In this document: in pieces, positions 54,164 through 63,382 of the stretch
Position numbering within the stretch: the stretch's first letter is position 1
Layout: each line of letters begins with the position of its first letter
From: Myxococcales bacterium
GTDB lineage: Bacteria > Myxococcota_A > Bradymonadia > UBA7976 > UBA1532
Direction of reading: 5' to 3'
Assembly (NCBI GenBank): GCA_020633435.1
Contig: JACKDP010000002.1
Location: forward strand, 572,001 to 636,000
Length of the DNA: 64,000 nt
Translations under genes and position numbers: made by a program
The notes under the pieces: generated by a model
What the model was told of the DNA's origin: nothing
Database searches by the model: none
What the model saw: only the letters and a program-made list of their open reading frames with translations

Positions 54164-56485
54164 ATGACACGCGAAACCGACGACCGTGGGAGTGGAATCG
54201 GGCGGGCCGTGACGCTGCCCGAACGCCGGGTGGAGGGGGCGCCCGTCCTCGATCCGCGCTACGCCGACATGGGGGTCATCGGCCAGGGCGGCATGGGCGA
54301 GGTGCGACGCGTCTGGGATCGCCACCTGGACCGCCCCGTCGCCATGAAGCTCATGCGGCTCGACCAGGTGGCCGCCGAGGAGCAGCGCGCGCGGTTCCTG
54401 GCCGAGGCCCGCCTCACCGCCGGCCTCCAGCACCCTGGCATCATCGCCGTCCACGACCTGGGCGAGCTGGCCGATGGCCGCGTCTGGTTCGCCATGCGGG
54501 AGGTGCGCGGGCGCGATCTGGCCGAGCTCATGCGCCAGGATCGGGTGCCGTTCCGGCGCCGCATCGAGATCTTCGCCCGGGTTTGCAGCATCGTCGCCTA
54601 CGCCCATGAGCGCGGCATCGTGCACCGGGATCTCAAGCCCGAGAACGTGATGGTGGGCGAGTTCGGCGAAGTGCATGTGGTGGACTGGGGCATCGCGGTG
54701 GCCCTCGCCGACCGGCCCAGCCAGCAGATCGTCGGCACGCCCGCCTACATGTCCCCCGAGCAGGCGCGGGGCGGCGTGCTCACCCCCGCCAGCGACGTCT
54801 ACGCCCTCGGCGTGATGCTGCGGGAGACGCTCACCGGCCTGCTGCCGCCCAACGGCACCGTCACGGCCCTGCTGCGGCAGGTGGCCGTGGGGCCGCCGCC
54901 CCCGGTGACGGGCGTCGCCGCCGACCGGGCCGAGCTCGCCACCATCGCCGAGCGCGCCATGGCCCCCCTCGCCGCCGACCGCTTCGCCAACGCCCTCGCC
55001 CTCGGCCGCGCCGTGGAGGGGTGGCTGGACGGGACGCAGCAGACCGAGCGGGCCCGCGGCCTCACCACCGAGGCCGTGGCCGAGCTGGGCACCCTCGGCG
55101 CCCTCCGACAGCAGGCCGAGATGCTCCGCGCAGAGGCGCTCGACCTGCTCTCGGGCCTGGACCCCCACGCCGCCGACGCCGAGAAGCGCGGCGCCTGGCA
55201 GCTCGAGGACGACGCCGCCACCCTCGACCGGGAGGCCGCCGGCGCCGAGGCGCGCTTCCTCCAGCGCCTCCAGGCGGCGCTGACGCTCAGCCCCGACCTG
55301 GCGGAGTGCCACGATCTGCTGGCCGACCACCACCGCGAGCAGGCCGAGCGCGCCCGCGGCCGCCGTGACGGCGACGCCGCCGCCCTGCACCGCCTGCTCG
55401 TCCAGACCCATGACCGCAGCGGCCGTCATGTGGCGTGGCTCGCCCGCCGGGGCTACCTGTCCCTGACCGTCCAGACCCCCGAGGCCCGCATCAGCGTGCA
55501 CCGCCACCGCACGCACGGCCGTCGCAAGCACCTGGAGTTCAAAGGTTTTCTCCCCTCGCCCGCCCGCCGGGAGCTGCTCGCGGCGGGGACGTACACGCTC
55601 GCCATCCAGGCCCCCGGCCATGACGAGCTGCGGCTCCTGCTGGTGATCGAGGCGGGCCAGGACTGCGATCGCCGCCGCCCGGGCTCCCTGCACGCCGATC
55701 CCGTCCACCTGCCGCCAGCGGGCACGCTGACCCCGGACGTCGTGCTGGTGCCGGCGGGCTGGTTCATCGCCGGGGGCGATCCGGCCGCCACCGACGGCCT
55801 GCCCCGGCGGCGGCTCTGGCTCGACGCCTTCATCATCGAGCGCTGCCCGGTGACGCTGCGCCAGTACGCCACCTTCCTGAACGCGGTGGCGGCGACCGGC
55901 GAGGACGTCGCGCCGTGGCTCCCCCAGGATCGCCACGGCCCCCGCTTCATCACCCTGGGCGAAGCCGGCTACGCCCCCGCCCCGGGCGACGAGGACCTGC
56001 CGGTGGCCCTCATCACCTGGTACGCCGCCCAGCGCTACGCCGCCTGGCGGGTCGCCGAGACGGGCCAGCCCTGGCGCCTGCCCCACGACCTGGAGTGGGA
56101 GAAGGCCGCCCGGGGGGTCGACGGCCGCAGCTGGCCCTGGGGCGAGCACGCCGAGCCGACGTGGGCCCAGGTCGCCGGCTCCTCCAGCGAGCCGCCCGGG
56201 CCCGCCTCGGTGTTCGCCGGCGCGGTGGACGTCTCGCCGGTGGGGGCGCGGGGCATGGTCGGCAACGTGCGCGACTGGTGCGCCAACCCCTATGACCGCC
56301 GGGGACCGCCCGAGGGGGACTGCATCGATCCCCTCGTCGATCCGGGCGGGGAGCTGCGCTTCATCCGCGGCGGCAACTGGGGCGCCTCGCTGGTGCAGTG
56401 CCGGCCCGCCGGTCGCTACGCGGCGCCCCCGGACAGCCGCTACCTGGCGGTGGGCTTCCGCCTCGTCCGCTCCTGGCCGGGGTAA
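54164..56485 (+). CDS. Ser/Thr protein kinase fused to formylglycine-enzyme-like (sulfatase-modifying) domain
   Basis: A 773-residue protein using ATG 54164. Residues about 35-290 are a Hanks-type kinase: MGVIGQGGMGEVRRV, VAMKLM (Lys), HRDLKPEN, VVDWG (a DFG variant with Trp) and GTPAYMSPEQARGG. Residues 300-430 are helical. A beta domain (PEGA-like, LSLTVQTPEARISVHRH, LAAGTYTLAIQAPGHDEL) precedes the FGE-like domain from about 525 (LVPAGWFIAGGDPAA, FIIERCPVTLRQYATF, WRLPHDLEWEKAARG, GNVRDWC, RGGNWGAS, FRLVRS). The FGE part lacks an obvious pair of active-site cysteines, so it may be a binding module. Such fusions are frequent in Myxococcota. Confidence 0.9.
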   Translation: MTRETDDRGSGIGRAVTLPERRVEGAPVLDPRYADMGVIGQGGMGEVRRVWDRHLDRPVAMKLMRLDQVAAEEQRARFLAEARLTAGLQHPGIIAVHDLGELADGRVWFAMREVRGRDLAELMRQDRVPFRRRIEIFARVCSIVAYAHERGIVHRDLKPENVMVGEFGEVHVVDWGIAVALADRPSQQIVGTPAYMSPEQARGGVLTPASDVYALGVMLRETLTGLLPPNGTVTALLRQVAVGPPPPVTGVAADRAELATIAERAMAPLAADRFANALALGRAVEGWLDGTQQTERARGLTTEAVAELGTLGALRQQAEMLRAEALDLLSGLDPHAADAEKRGAWQLEDDAATLDREAAGAEARFLQRLQAALTLSPDLAECHDLLADHHREQAERARGRRDGDAAALHRLLVQTHDRSGRHVAWLARRGYLSLTVQTPEARISVHRHRTHGRRKHLEFKGFLPSPARRELLAAGTYTLAIQAPGHDELRLLLVIEAGQDCDRRRPGSLHADPVHLPPAGTLTPDVVLVPAGWFIAGGDPAATDGLPRRRLWLDAFIIERCPVTLRQYATFLNAVAATGEDVAPWLPQDRHGPRFITLGEAGYAPAPGDEDLPVALITWYAAQRYAAWRVAETGQPWRLPHDLEWEKAARGVDGRSWPWGEHAEPTWAQVAGSSSEPPGPASVFAGAVDVSPVGARGMVGNVRDWCANPYDRRGPPEGDCIDPLVDPGGELRFIRGGNWGASLVQCRPAGRYAAPPDSRYLAVGFRLVRSWPG

Positions 56486-56534
56486 CGTCTCGCCGCACGC
56501 CGCGTAGGCCGCCGCGTCGATCCCGGAGGACGCC

Positions 56535-57806
56535 ATGGACCGCCGCCTGTTCCTGCGCCGCCTGCTGGCGGCCAGCTCCGCGCTCTACCTCGGCTGCGGC
56601 GAGGGCGGCCCCGGCGATCACGGGGGGGCCGACGCCGGCCCCGACGCCGAGGGGCTCGCGGGCTTCGACGACGCCCAGGGCTTCGACGACGCCCAGGGCT
56701 TCGCCGACGCGGGCCCCCTCCCCGACGCCGGCCTGGGCTGCCCCGGCCTCTTCGACGACGCCTCGTTCGAGGCCGTCGTGCCGTTCACCGGCGAGCGCGA
56801 CCTGCAGTTCCACACGCTGGTGAACCCCGGCTGGGACGGCCGCCTCTACACCGACCTCGCGCTGCTCGACGCCGACGACCTCATCACGCCCACCGCCTGC
56901 TTCTACGTGCGCACCCGCTTCCCCGACCGCCTGGACCTGGCCGCTCGCCTGCCCTGGCGCATCACGGTCGATGGCCTCGTCACCGCCCCGACGAGCCTCG
57001 CCCTCGACGACCTGCTCCCCCTCGCGCGCCCCATGGGCACCCACGTCATGGAGTGCAGCGGCAACAGCCGCGGCGCCCACTTCGGCCTGATGAGCGCGGC
57101 GAGCTTCACCGGCGTCCCCCTGCGCGACGTCCTCGACGCCGTGCCCCGCCGCCCTGAAGCCACCTTCGTCGAGCTGACCGGCTTCGACGATCACAGCGTG
57201 CCCTCGGCCAACAACCACTCCACCCCGGGCGCCTCGTGGATCTTCCGCCTGGACCAGCTCGACCGCGCCTTCCTGGCCACCGGCATGAACGGCGAGCCCC
57301 TGCCCCTCGACCACGGCTTCCCGGTGCGCCTGCTGGTGCCCGGCTGGTACGGGTGCACCTGCATCAAGTGGCTGGAACGCTTGACGTTTCACGACGACGC
57401 CGTGCCCGCGTCGTCCCAGATGATCGAGTTCGCGAGCCGGACGCACCAGGACGGGACGCCCGCCCTCGCCCGCGACTTCCGGCCGGCGGCGATGCACCAG
57501 GCCGCCCTGCCGGTGCGGGTGGAGCGGTGGCGGACGGCCAGCGGCCCCGTCTTCCGGGTGGTCGGGGTGCTCTGGGGCGGCAGCCGGCCGACGGACGCGC
57601 TGACCATCCGGTTCGGGGCCGACGAGCCCTTCGTGCCCGTGGCGACCTGCCCGCCGATGGTCGGGAACGAGACGTGGACGCTCTTCGAGCACCGCTGGGC
57701 GCCGGCGGCCCCGGGGGACTACGTGATCCGCTGCGCCATCGACGATCCCGGCGTGCCGACGCAGCGGCTCGACGCGGGCTACTACGACCGGACGCTCACC
57801 GTCTGA
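56535..57806 (+). CDS. Sulfite-oxidase-like molybdopterin oxidoreductase, exported
   Basis: A 423-residue protein from ATG 56535, with GGAGGA upstream. The N-terminus RRLFLRRLLAASSALYLGC combines a twin-arginine-like signal with a lipobox-like LGC, so Tat export and possible lipidation are likely. After a short Asp/Ala/Gly linker with tandem GFDDAQ repeats comes the Mo-cofactor domain: WRITVDGLVTAP, the molybdenum-ligand cysteine in THVMECSGNSRG, PGASWIF and GYYDRTLTV near the end, with a C-terminal dimerisation-type beta domain. It probably oxidises sulfite or a related periplasmic substrate. No heme or partner cytochrome gene is adjacent. Confidence 0.87.
   Translation: MDRRLFLRRLLAASSALYLGCGEGGPGDHGGADAGPDAEGLAGFDDAQGFDDAQGFADAGPLPDAGLGCPGLFDDASFEAVVPFTGERDLQFHTLVNPGWDGRLYTDLALLDADDLITPTACFYVRTRFPDRLDLAARLPWRITVDGLVTAPTSLALDDLLPLARPMGTHVMECSGNSRGAHFGLMSAASFTGVPLRDVLDAVPRRPEATFVELTGFDDHSVPSANNHSTPGASWIFRLDQLDRAFLATGMNGEPLPLDHGFPVRLLVPGWYGCTCIKWLERLTFHDDAVPASSQMIEFASRTHQDGTPALARDFRPAAMHQAALPVRVERWRTASGPVFRVVGVLWGGSRPTDALTIRFGADEPFVPVATCPPMVGNETWTLFEHRWAPAAPGDYVIRCAIDDPGVPTQRLDAGYYDRTLTV
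56662..56697. repeat. Tandem 18-bp coding repeat
   Basis: The 18-base unit gcttcgacgacgcccagg occurs twice in tandem (56662-56679, 56680-56697), with a decayed third copy following. It encodes GFDDAQ in the linker of the molybdoprotein. Confidence 0.85.
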
Positions 57807-59254
57807 TCCGGCGGCGGCGCAGGGCGAGGCCCAGCAGCAGCCCCAGCACGCCCCCCCCGCCGCCCGGCCCCTGCGTGCAGCCATCGCCGCCGCTGGCGCC
57901 GCCACCAGCGCCGCGTCGGCCGGCGCGGCGTCGGAGGCCAGCGCCGCGGCGTCCGCCGCCGCCAGGCGCGCCATGTCCGCCCTGGCGGCGTCCTCGAGGG
58001 CCGCGTCCGCCGGGCGGCGTCCGGGCGGGCGGCGTCGACGACGGCCGCGTCGACGACCGCCGCGTCCGGCGGCCCCGCGTCCGGCGGCACCGGCGGCCGC
58101 GGGGGCTCCCCGCCCATGGGCTCGGGCGCGCAGGGCGCCTCGACGCAGGTGCTCTCGAACGTGAAGACCAGCGTGTCGGCCAGCACCTCGCCCGTCGTGC
58201 GCTGGATGCCCGGGCGCAGCTCCACGGTGTAGGTGGTCGAAGGCGCCAGGGCGACCTCGGGGATGATCCGCACGAGGCGCGTGGAGTCGTCGGCGCCGCC
58301 GCTCCAGCGGGTGTGGCGGACGCGGGTGGGCACGGGCTGACCATCCGGGTCGAGCAGGACGACCGTGTCGGCGTTCAGGCTGCCCACCACCACGCCCGCG
58401 CCGAAGACGATGGTCGCCCAGGCATCCACGATCTCGGGGCCCAGGGCGCGCAGCCGCCGAGGCGCCACCGGCCAGCCATGGGTCGCGATGGCCGCCATGG
58501 GGTAGCGGTCGTGCAGCCGGTCCCAGATGGCCTGCAGGTACGCGGCCGTGGGCGGGATCTCGCTGGCCAGGCTGCCGGGCACGGCCGGATCGACGTAGTG
58601 CTCCGCCGTCCAGGCCAGGAAGGGCCGGTGCTGGGCCTCCAGGCCCGGCGCGATGGCGGCGAAGCCATCGATGACCAGCAGCTTCACCCGGTTCATGCCC
58701 GCGCGGATCGTGTCCTGGTCGACGACGTGGCCATGGGCCTCCAGGAAGATCCCCGGCAGGTCGTCGAAGGGGGCGTACAGGGGCGGCTTGTACTGCAACC
58801 ACCCGTCCGCAAACAGGAAAGAGTCGGTGCCCGGGTCGGCGCGATCCTGCCCTTCGTGGTCGTGCAGCTCGACCTGGTAGAGGAAGAGCGAGTCGAAGAG
58901 CTCGTCCTGCAGGCCGTGGCTGGCGAGGCCCATGAGGAAGGCCACGTGCTTGCGGGCCTCCAGCGTCTCGAAGGGCGGGCCCAGGTGCCCCTGGATCCAC
59001 GCCAGGTGCGCCCCGACGTAGGGCTCCCAGTGCGCCAGCTCCCCATACGGATCGCCGATCGCGTAGCCGGAGTCGGGGAAGGCGGCCCCGATGAGCGCGG
59101 CGTCGCGGACCTCCGGCTCGGCGAAGAAGTCGGCCAGCTCCCCCGGGGGCAGGGCCTCGATGGCCCAGCCGGTGACGTGGACGTGCCCGTTGATGCCATG
59201 GGCGAGCGCGGCGGGGGCCGCGCAGAGGGCCAGGAGCGTCGTGAGGGTGCGCAT
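57796..59254 (-). CDS. Zinc-dependent phospholipase C-like protein with MYXO-CTERM tail (frameshifted)
   Basis: Starts at ATG 59254 with signal peptide RTLTTLLALCAAPAALA. The mature N-terminus HGINGHVHVTGWAIEAL, with AFPDSGYAI, GLASHGLQDELFD and HGHVVDQD, fits the zinc-dependent phospholipase C / S1-P1-like helical fold. A strand-rich domain follows (about 270-385). Then come Asp/Ala repeats in one frame to about 58020, more Asp/Ala repeats (ADAALEDAARADMA) in a second frame, and the tail GGDGCTQGPGGGGGVLGLL plus GLALRRRRIRR in a third, stopping at 57796. Two indels in the repeat would restore a single chain ending in a MYXO-CTERM-like sorting tail. Confidence 0.65.
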
Positions 59255-59288
59255 GGCGCCAGGGTAGCACGCCGACCACCGAGCGAGC

Positions 59289-61616
59289 TTGCGTCCGGAG
59301 GCTGGGCGGGGAAATGATGGCCCACCGACCCGGAGGCCGCCCCTGCCCCTCGCCGACCAGCTCATCTGCCCTGTCTGCCGGAGCACCTGGCCCGCGGGCA
59401 AGCGCGTCTGCGCCCGGGACAACGCCCCCCTCATGCCCAACCTGGTGGGCCGCCGCATCGCCGGTCGGCTCGTCACCGACGTCCTGGGCATGGGCGCGAC
59501 GTCGGCGGTCTACCGCGTCCGCCACGTCGCCCTGGGTCGCGAAGAGGTCCTGCGCATCCTGCGCGACGAGATCGAGCAGGACCGCCTCAACCACGTCCTG
59601 CCCATCGTCGCCCAGCTCCGCGATCCGCACGTCGTCCGCCTGCACGACCTGGTGCCCCCCGAGAGCGGCCGCGCCATCGAGCTGGACCACCCGATGCTGC
59701 TCACCGAGCTCGCTGACGGTCGCTCCCTGGCCGTCCGCCCGCCCGGCACGCAGCTCAGCCCCACGGCCGCGGCCCGCATCATCCACCAGGTCGGCCTGGC
59801 CCTGGCCGAGGCGCACCACCGCGGCATCGCCCACGGCGATCTGAAGCCGTCCAACATCCTGCTGGTCGAGACGGAGGATCGCGTCTCGGCCCGGGTGACG
59901 GACTTCGGGCTGCTGCCGCCGGTCGAAGACGTGCCCGAGCTGGCCGAGCTGCGACCCTCCGGCCGCCCGCTCTTCGGCACCCCCGCGTTCCTGCCGCCCG
60001 AGCGCATCCTGCGCGACGACGCCCCCGACGCCCGCGGCGACATCTACGCCCTCGGCCTCATCCTCTACGAGCTCCTGAGCGGCGAGAACCCCATGCGCCG
60101 CGGCGGCCCCGGCAGCACCCTGCGCCGCCAGCTCGACCACGAGCTGCCCCCGGTGAGCGGCCGCCGGCCCCTGCCGGGCGAGCTCGTGGAGCTGGTGCAG
60201 CGGATGACCGCCCGCCAGCCGGAGCTGCGCCCGACCACCATCGAGGAGGTCCTGGAGACGCTGTCGGCCGTCGACCTCGCCGATCCCGCGCCCCAGACGG
60301 GCCGCCGCACCATCACCGGCCGCCAGGTCCAGATGGCGGACCAGTTCGCCGGCGCCTACACCGAGGTGGTGGCCGAGCGCGAGGATCTGCGCAGCGAGAT
60401 CGAGCACGAGCGCACCCGGGCGGCCATGGCCGAGCGGCGCACCCAGCGCTGGCGCGGCCTCGCCGTCATGGGCTTCACGCTGACGACGGCGTGCCTGGTG
60501 GCGGCCGTCTTCGCGCTCCTGCAGAGCCAGCAGATCATCGACAAGACGCTGGCCCCCGACGCGCAACCTCCTGTTTCTCAGCGGGATTTCGGACTCGATC
60601 CCGATCCGGCGGACGCCGAGGCCCCGCCCACGGCCGCGCCGGCGCCGCCGCCCACCGCGCCCCCCACGGCGGCCCCGCCGCCCCCGCCCCCGACGGCCCC
60701 GCCCACCGTCGCCGCCCCCGTCATCTGGCCCGATCCGCCCCGGCCGGGGCTGGTGGCCCTGGTGCCCGTCGCCAACCAGGGCGCGCGCATGCTCTACGCC
60801 GGGCGCACGGAGGTCACCCGCGCCCAGTGGCAGGGCCTGATGGGGGGTGACGGCCCGGCCGACCAGCGGCCCGTCACGCGCATCGAGTTCTGGGAGGCCG
60901 TCCGCTTCTCCAACGCCCTCTCCGAGAAGGAGGGGCTGGCCCCCTGCTACACCTGCCGCACCCCGGACTGCGTCGACGCGACGCGCAACGGGGCCTGCGT
61001 GGGCTATCGCCTGCCCACGAGCCTGGAGTGGGAGGAGATCGCCCGCGTGGCCAGCCCCGCCGGCCCCCCGCCCGCCGCCGAGGCCGTCTACGCCCGCCAC
61101 GATCGGGAGGGCCCGGAAGACGTCTGCGCGCGCGGTGTCCACCACGGCTTCTGCGACGTCTACGGCAACGTCTGGGAGTGGACGTGGGAGGGCACCGCCA
61201 CCCGGCGCGTCCGGCTGGGCGGCTCGTGGATGCACACCCGCGACGAGGCCCGGATGCGGGTGCAGCACAGCACCTCCAAGCGCACGCCCTACCTGGGCAT
61301 CCGGCTGGTGCGATCCCTGGCGCCCACGCCGCCCATCGAGTTCGCGGGGCTGAGCATCGACCCCATGGCCGCCACGCTCCGCGCCCCGGGCCATGACGCC
61401 CGGCCCCTCGGCCCATCGGCGGCCGCCGTGCTCTTCGAGGGCCTGCGCGCCCGGGGCGAGCCCGTCACCCTCTCCGCCCTCGCCGCCCGCGACGGCCTCG
61501 ACGTCGCCGCCGTCCGCCAGGGGGCCGAGCGCCTGCGCGCCGTCCTCGACGAGCTGGGCCAGCGGCTGCGCCTGGAGCCCGCCGACACCGATGGCGTCCG
61601 CCTCGTGGTCCACTGA
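59289..61616 (+). CDS. Membrane (pseudo)kinase with zinc ribbon, FGE-like domain and C-terminal winged-helix-like region
   Basis: Up to 775 residues. The start is uncertain: TTG 59289, or a CTG about 54 bases later behind GGAGG. Residues about 26-45 form a zinc ribbon (CPVCRSTWPAGKRVCARD). A kinase domain (about 55-330) has VLGMGATSAVY, but the ATP-site Lys is replaced (EVLRIL). HGDLKPSN replaces HRD and TDFG is kept, so it may be inactive. A TM helix lies near 393-414 (GFTLTTACLVAAVFALL), then a Pro/Ala linker, an FGE-like domain (YAGRTEVTRAQWQ, YRLPTSLEWEEIAR, YGNVWEWTWE, LGGSWMHTRDE) and a final 80 residues resembling a winged helix (GLRARGEPVTLSALAARD). The domain order is unusual. Confidence 0.82.
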   Translation: MRPEAGRGNDGPPTRRPPLPLADQLICPVCRSTWPAGKRVCARDNAPLMPNLVGRRIAGRLVTDVLGMGATSAVYRVRHVALGREEVLRILRDEIEQDRLNHVLPIVAQLRDPHVVRLHDLVPPESGRAIELDHPMLLTELADGRSLAVRPPGTQLSPTAAARIIHQVGLALAEAHHRGIAHGDLKPSNILLVETEDRVSARVTDFGLLPPVEDVPELAELRPSGRPLFGTPAFLPPERILRDDAPDARGDIYALGLILYELLSGENPMRRGGPGSTLRRQLDHELPPVSGRRPLPGELVELVQRMTARQPELRPTTIEEVLETLSAVDLADPAPQTGRRTITGRQVQMADQFAGAYTEVVAEREDLRSEIEHERTRAAMAERRTQRWRGLAVMGFTLTTACLVAAVFALLQSQQIIDKTLAPDAQPPVSQRDFGLDPDPADAEAPPTAAPAPPPTAPPTAAPPPPPPTAPPTVAAPVIWPDPPRPGLVALVPVANQGARMLYAGRTEVTRAQWQGLMGGDGPADQRPVTRIEFWEAVRFSNALSEKEGLAPCYTCRTPDCVDATRNGACVGYRLPTSLEWEEIARVASPAGPPPAAEAVYARHDREGPEDVCARGVHHGFCDVYGNVWEWTWEGTATRRVRLGGSWMHTRDEARMRVQHSTSKRTPYLGIRLVRSLAPTPPIEFAGLSIDPMAATLRAPGHDARPLGPSAAAVLFEGLRARGEPVTLSALAARDGLDVAAVRQGAERLRAVLDELGQRLRLEPADTDGVRLVVH

Positions 61617-61638
61617 TCCGACGGGCACCGCCGCCTTC

Positions 61639-61666
61639 TTGCGTGGCGCGGGAGGTGTGCTAGCAT
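61639..61666 (+). promoter_or_regulatory. Candidate promoter of the GYF-domain gene
   Basis: TTGCGT (61639-61644), a 16-base spacer and TAGCAT (61661-61666) lie about 50 bases before GTG 61716. Confidence 0.4.
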
Positions 61667-61715
61667 CCGCCCACGTGCAGAGATCGAGTCCTCAGCAACG
61701 ATCCTCGGGTTCGCC

Positions 61716-62930
61716 GTGAAGCAGGCCTACATCCTCCGTCGGGAAGGGCGCGACTACCAGGCGCCGGATCTCGACACGCTGCGCTCCTGGGCCCGTGATG
61801 GCCGCGTCCTGCCGAGTGACATGGTGTATTCGCCCCGGTACCAGGCCTGGTACCGGGCCCGCGACCTGCGTGAGCTGCGCGCCGTGCTGCCCGCCCAGGA
61901 GCCAGCGACGCGCTCCTCGGCGCGCCAGCAGTTCTGGCTGCGCAAGGGCGACCAGAACTACGCCACCGACAGCCTCGACACCATCCTGCGCTGGGCGTCC
62001 GAGGGCAACATCGACCCGGACGACTACATCTACCACCCGTCCTACGGGAAGTGGTTCCGCGCCGGCGACTCCCCCCAGCTCGCCAGCCGGTTCCCTGCCC
62101 ACCTGAAGGAGCGCGACGAGCCCTTCACCGGGGTGGACCTGGAGCGGGCGGACTCGGTGGCCCAGACGGCCGTCGACCTGAAGACGGACCAGATCCGGGC
62201 GGCCCTGCGCAGCCGCGTGCCCGTGGCGCCGGTGGTCGAGCCCGATCCGCTGGACGTCATCGATCCGCGCGACACCCGGCCCCTGGACCAGGACGCCATC
62301 CTGCTGCACCGGCAGGATCCCGAGCCGGCGGTGCCCGTGGTCACGGCCATCCGCCCCAAGGCCGAGCCCCGCCCGACGCCGGAGCCGGAGCCGGAGCCGG
62401 AGATCACGCCCGAGCCCTCGGTGCAGCCCGAGCCCGTCGAGGCGCCGGCCTCCCCACCCGCCATGGAGCTGGACGAGGACGCCCGCTTCGAGGATCCCAC
62501 CGGCGTCATGCGCCTCTTCTACGACGTCGCCCGCGTCTTCGTCGTGACCCGCGACCTGCGCCCCGGGGAGTTCCTGGAGGCCGAGTGCAAGCTGCCCAGC
62601 ACCCAGGACGACTTCCGCGGGCTGAGCAAGAACGAGATCTACAGCACCCTCAGCCAGCGCATGGAGGCCCACCTCCACGGCCCCGTCGCCGGCGCCGGGA
62701 CGGGGCTGGCCGCCGAGCACCAGCCGGGCTACCAGCTCCTCGTGTCCCGCGCGGAGGCCCTCATCGAGGCCACCGCGGCGGCGCTCGGCGTCATCGGCCA
62801 GCGCCCGCCCGAGCGCTTCGTCATCGGCAACCAGGCCCGGCCCAAGATGACGCCGCTGGAGGAGGAGGCGATGCTGCGCATCGACGCCGCCCTCACCGGG
62901 GTCATCTCGGTGCGTAAGCGCAAGAAGTAG
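61716..62930 (+). CDS. Protein with two GYF_2-like domains
   Basis: A 404-residue protein from GTG 61716. Two similar modules lie at residues 1-58 (AYILRREGRDYQAPDLDTLRSWARDG, MVYSPRYQAWYRARD) and 70-128 (QFWLRKGDQNYATDSLDTILRWASEG, YIYHPSYGKWFRAGDS); motifs are quoted in part. The pattern of W-x-R-x-G, a helix and a Y-P-x-Y-x-x-W-x-x-A-x-D end is that of GYF_2 domains, which bind proline-rich peptides. A Pro/Glu-rich region follows (about 205-245), then a helical domain (about 250-400). It is probably cytoplasmic, perhaps an adaptor for the proline-rich kinase encoded just upstream. Confidence 0.77.
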   Translation: MKQAYILRREGRDYQAPDLDTLRSWARDGRVLPSDMVYSPRYQAWYRARDLRELRAVLPAQEPATRSSARQQFWLRKGDQNYATDSLDTILRWASEGNIDPDDYIYHPSYGKWFRAGDSPQLASRFPAHLKERDEPFTGVDLERADSVAQTAVDLKTDQIRAALRSRVPVAPVVEPDPLDVIDPRDTRPLDQDAILLHRQDPEPAVPVVTAIRPKAEPRPTPEPEPEPEITPEPSVQPEPVEAPASPPAMELDEDARFEDPTGVMRLFYDVARVFVVTRDLRPGEFLEAECKLPSTQDDFRGLSKNEIYSTLSQRMEAHLHGPVAGAGTGLAAEHQPGYQLLVSRAEALIEATAAALGVIGQRPPERFVIGNQARPKMTPLEEEAMLRIDAALTGVISVRKRKK

Positions 62931-62964
62931 CGAAGTCTAAAGGCGTTTTCGGCCAGCAGCCGGG

Positions 62965-63372
62965 TCAGGCGCAGTCGTCGCAGAGGCCCTGGAGCTGCAC
63001 CTCGAGCCCCCGCGCCATCAGGGCCGGATCGGCCCCCTCGATGGCCACCGACACCCCCGCCGCGCAGCGCACCGTCCCGCAGTCCCGGCAGATGATGTGG
63101 GGGTGGCCCGCCGCGGCGGTGCGCAGCTCGTAGCGCCAGACGTGATCCCCCGGATCGAACCGGTGCAGCAGGCCCGCCGCCGCCAGATCGCGCAGGTTGC
63201 GGAAGACCGACGTGCGATCCAGCCCCTCCCCCTCCAGCGCCTCGGCGACGTCGGCGTGGGAGCGGGGCGCGTCCTGCCCGGCGAGCAGGCCGAGCACCCG
63301 CAGGCGGCCCCGGGTGGCCCGGAGGCCAGCGGTGTTCAGGAGCGCGCGGGCGCTGTCTTCGTGGGCGTCCAT
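62965..63372 (-). CDS. Fur-family metal/peroxide-responsive repressor
   Basis: A 135-residue protein from ATG 63372. The N-terminal winged helix has GLRATRGRLRVLGLLAGQ and HADVAEALEGEGLDRTSVFRNLRDLAAAGLLHR, shortened here to RTSVFRNLRDL. The dimerisation half has the metal-site HPHIICRDCGTVRC and the structural-zinc CxxC pairs (CRDC and CDDC at the C-terminus). This fits Fur, Zur or PerR. The metal specificity cannot be set by eye. It could be the regulator of the rubrerythrin operator, though that site is 43 kb away. Confidence 0.87.
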   Translation of the reverse strand: MDAHEDSARALLNTAGLRATRGRLRVLGLLAGQDAPRSHADVAEALEGEGLDRTSVFRNLRDLAAAGLLHRFDPGDHVWRYELRTAAAGHPHIICRDCGTVRCAAGVSVAIEGADPALMARGLEVQLQGLCDDCA

Positions 63373-63382
63373 CGCCGCCAGC

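Noticed and set aside
56361..61628. A 1,755-codon minus-strand open frame
   Set aside because: Mostly antisense to the molybdoprotein and pseudokinase genes. Only its short Asp/Ala segment near 58 kb matters, as a piece of the frameshifted phospholipase gene.
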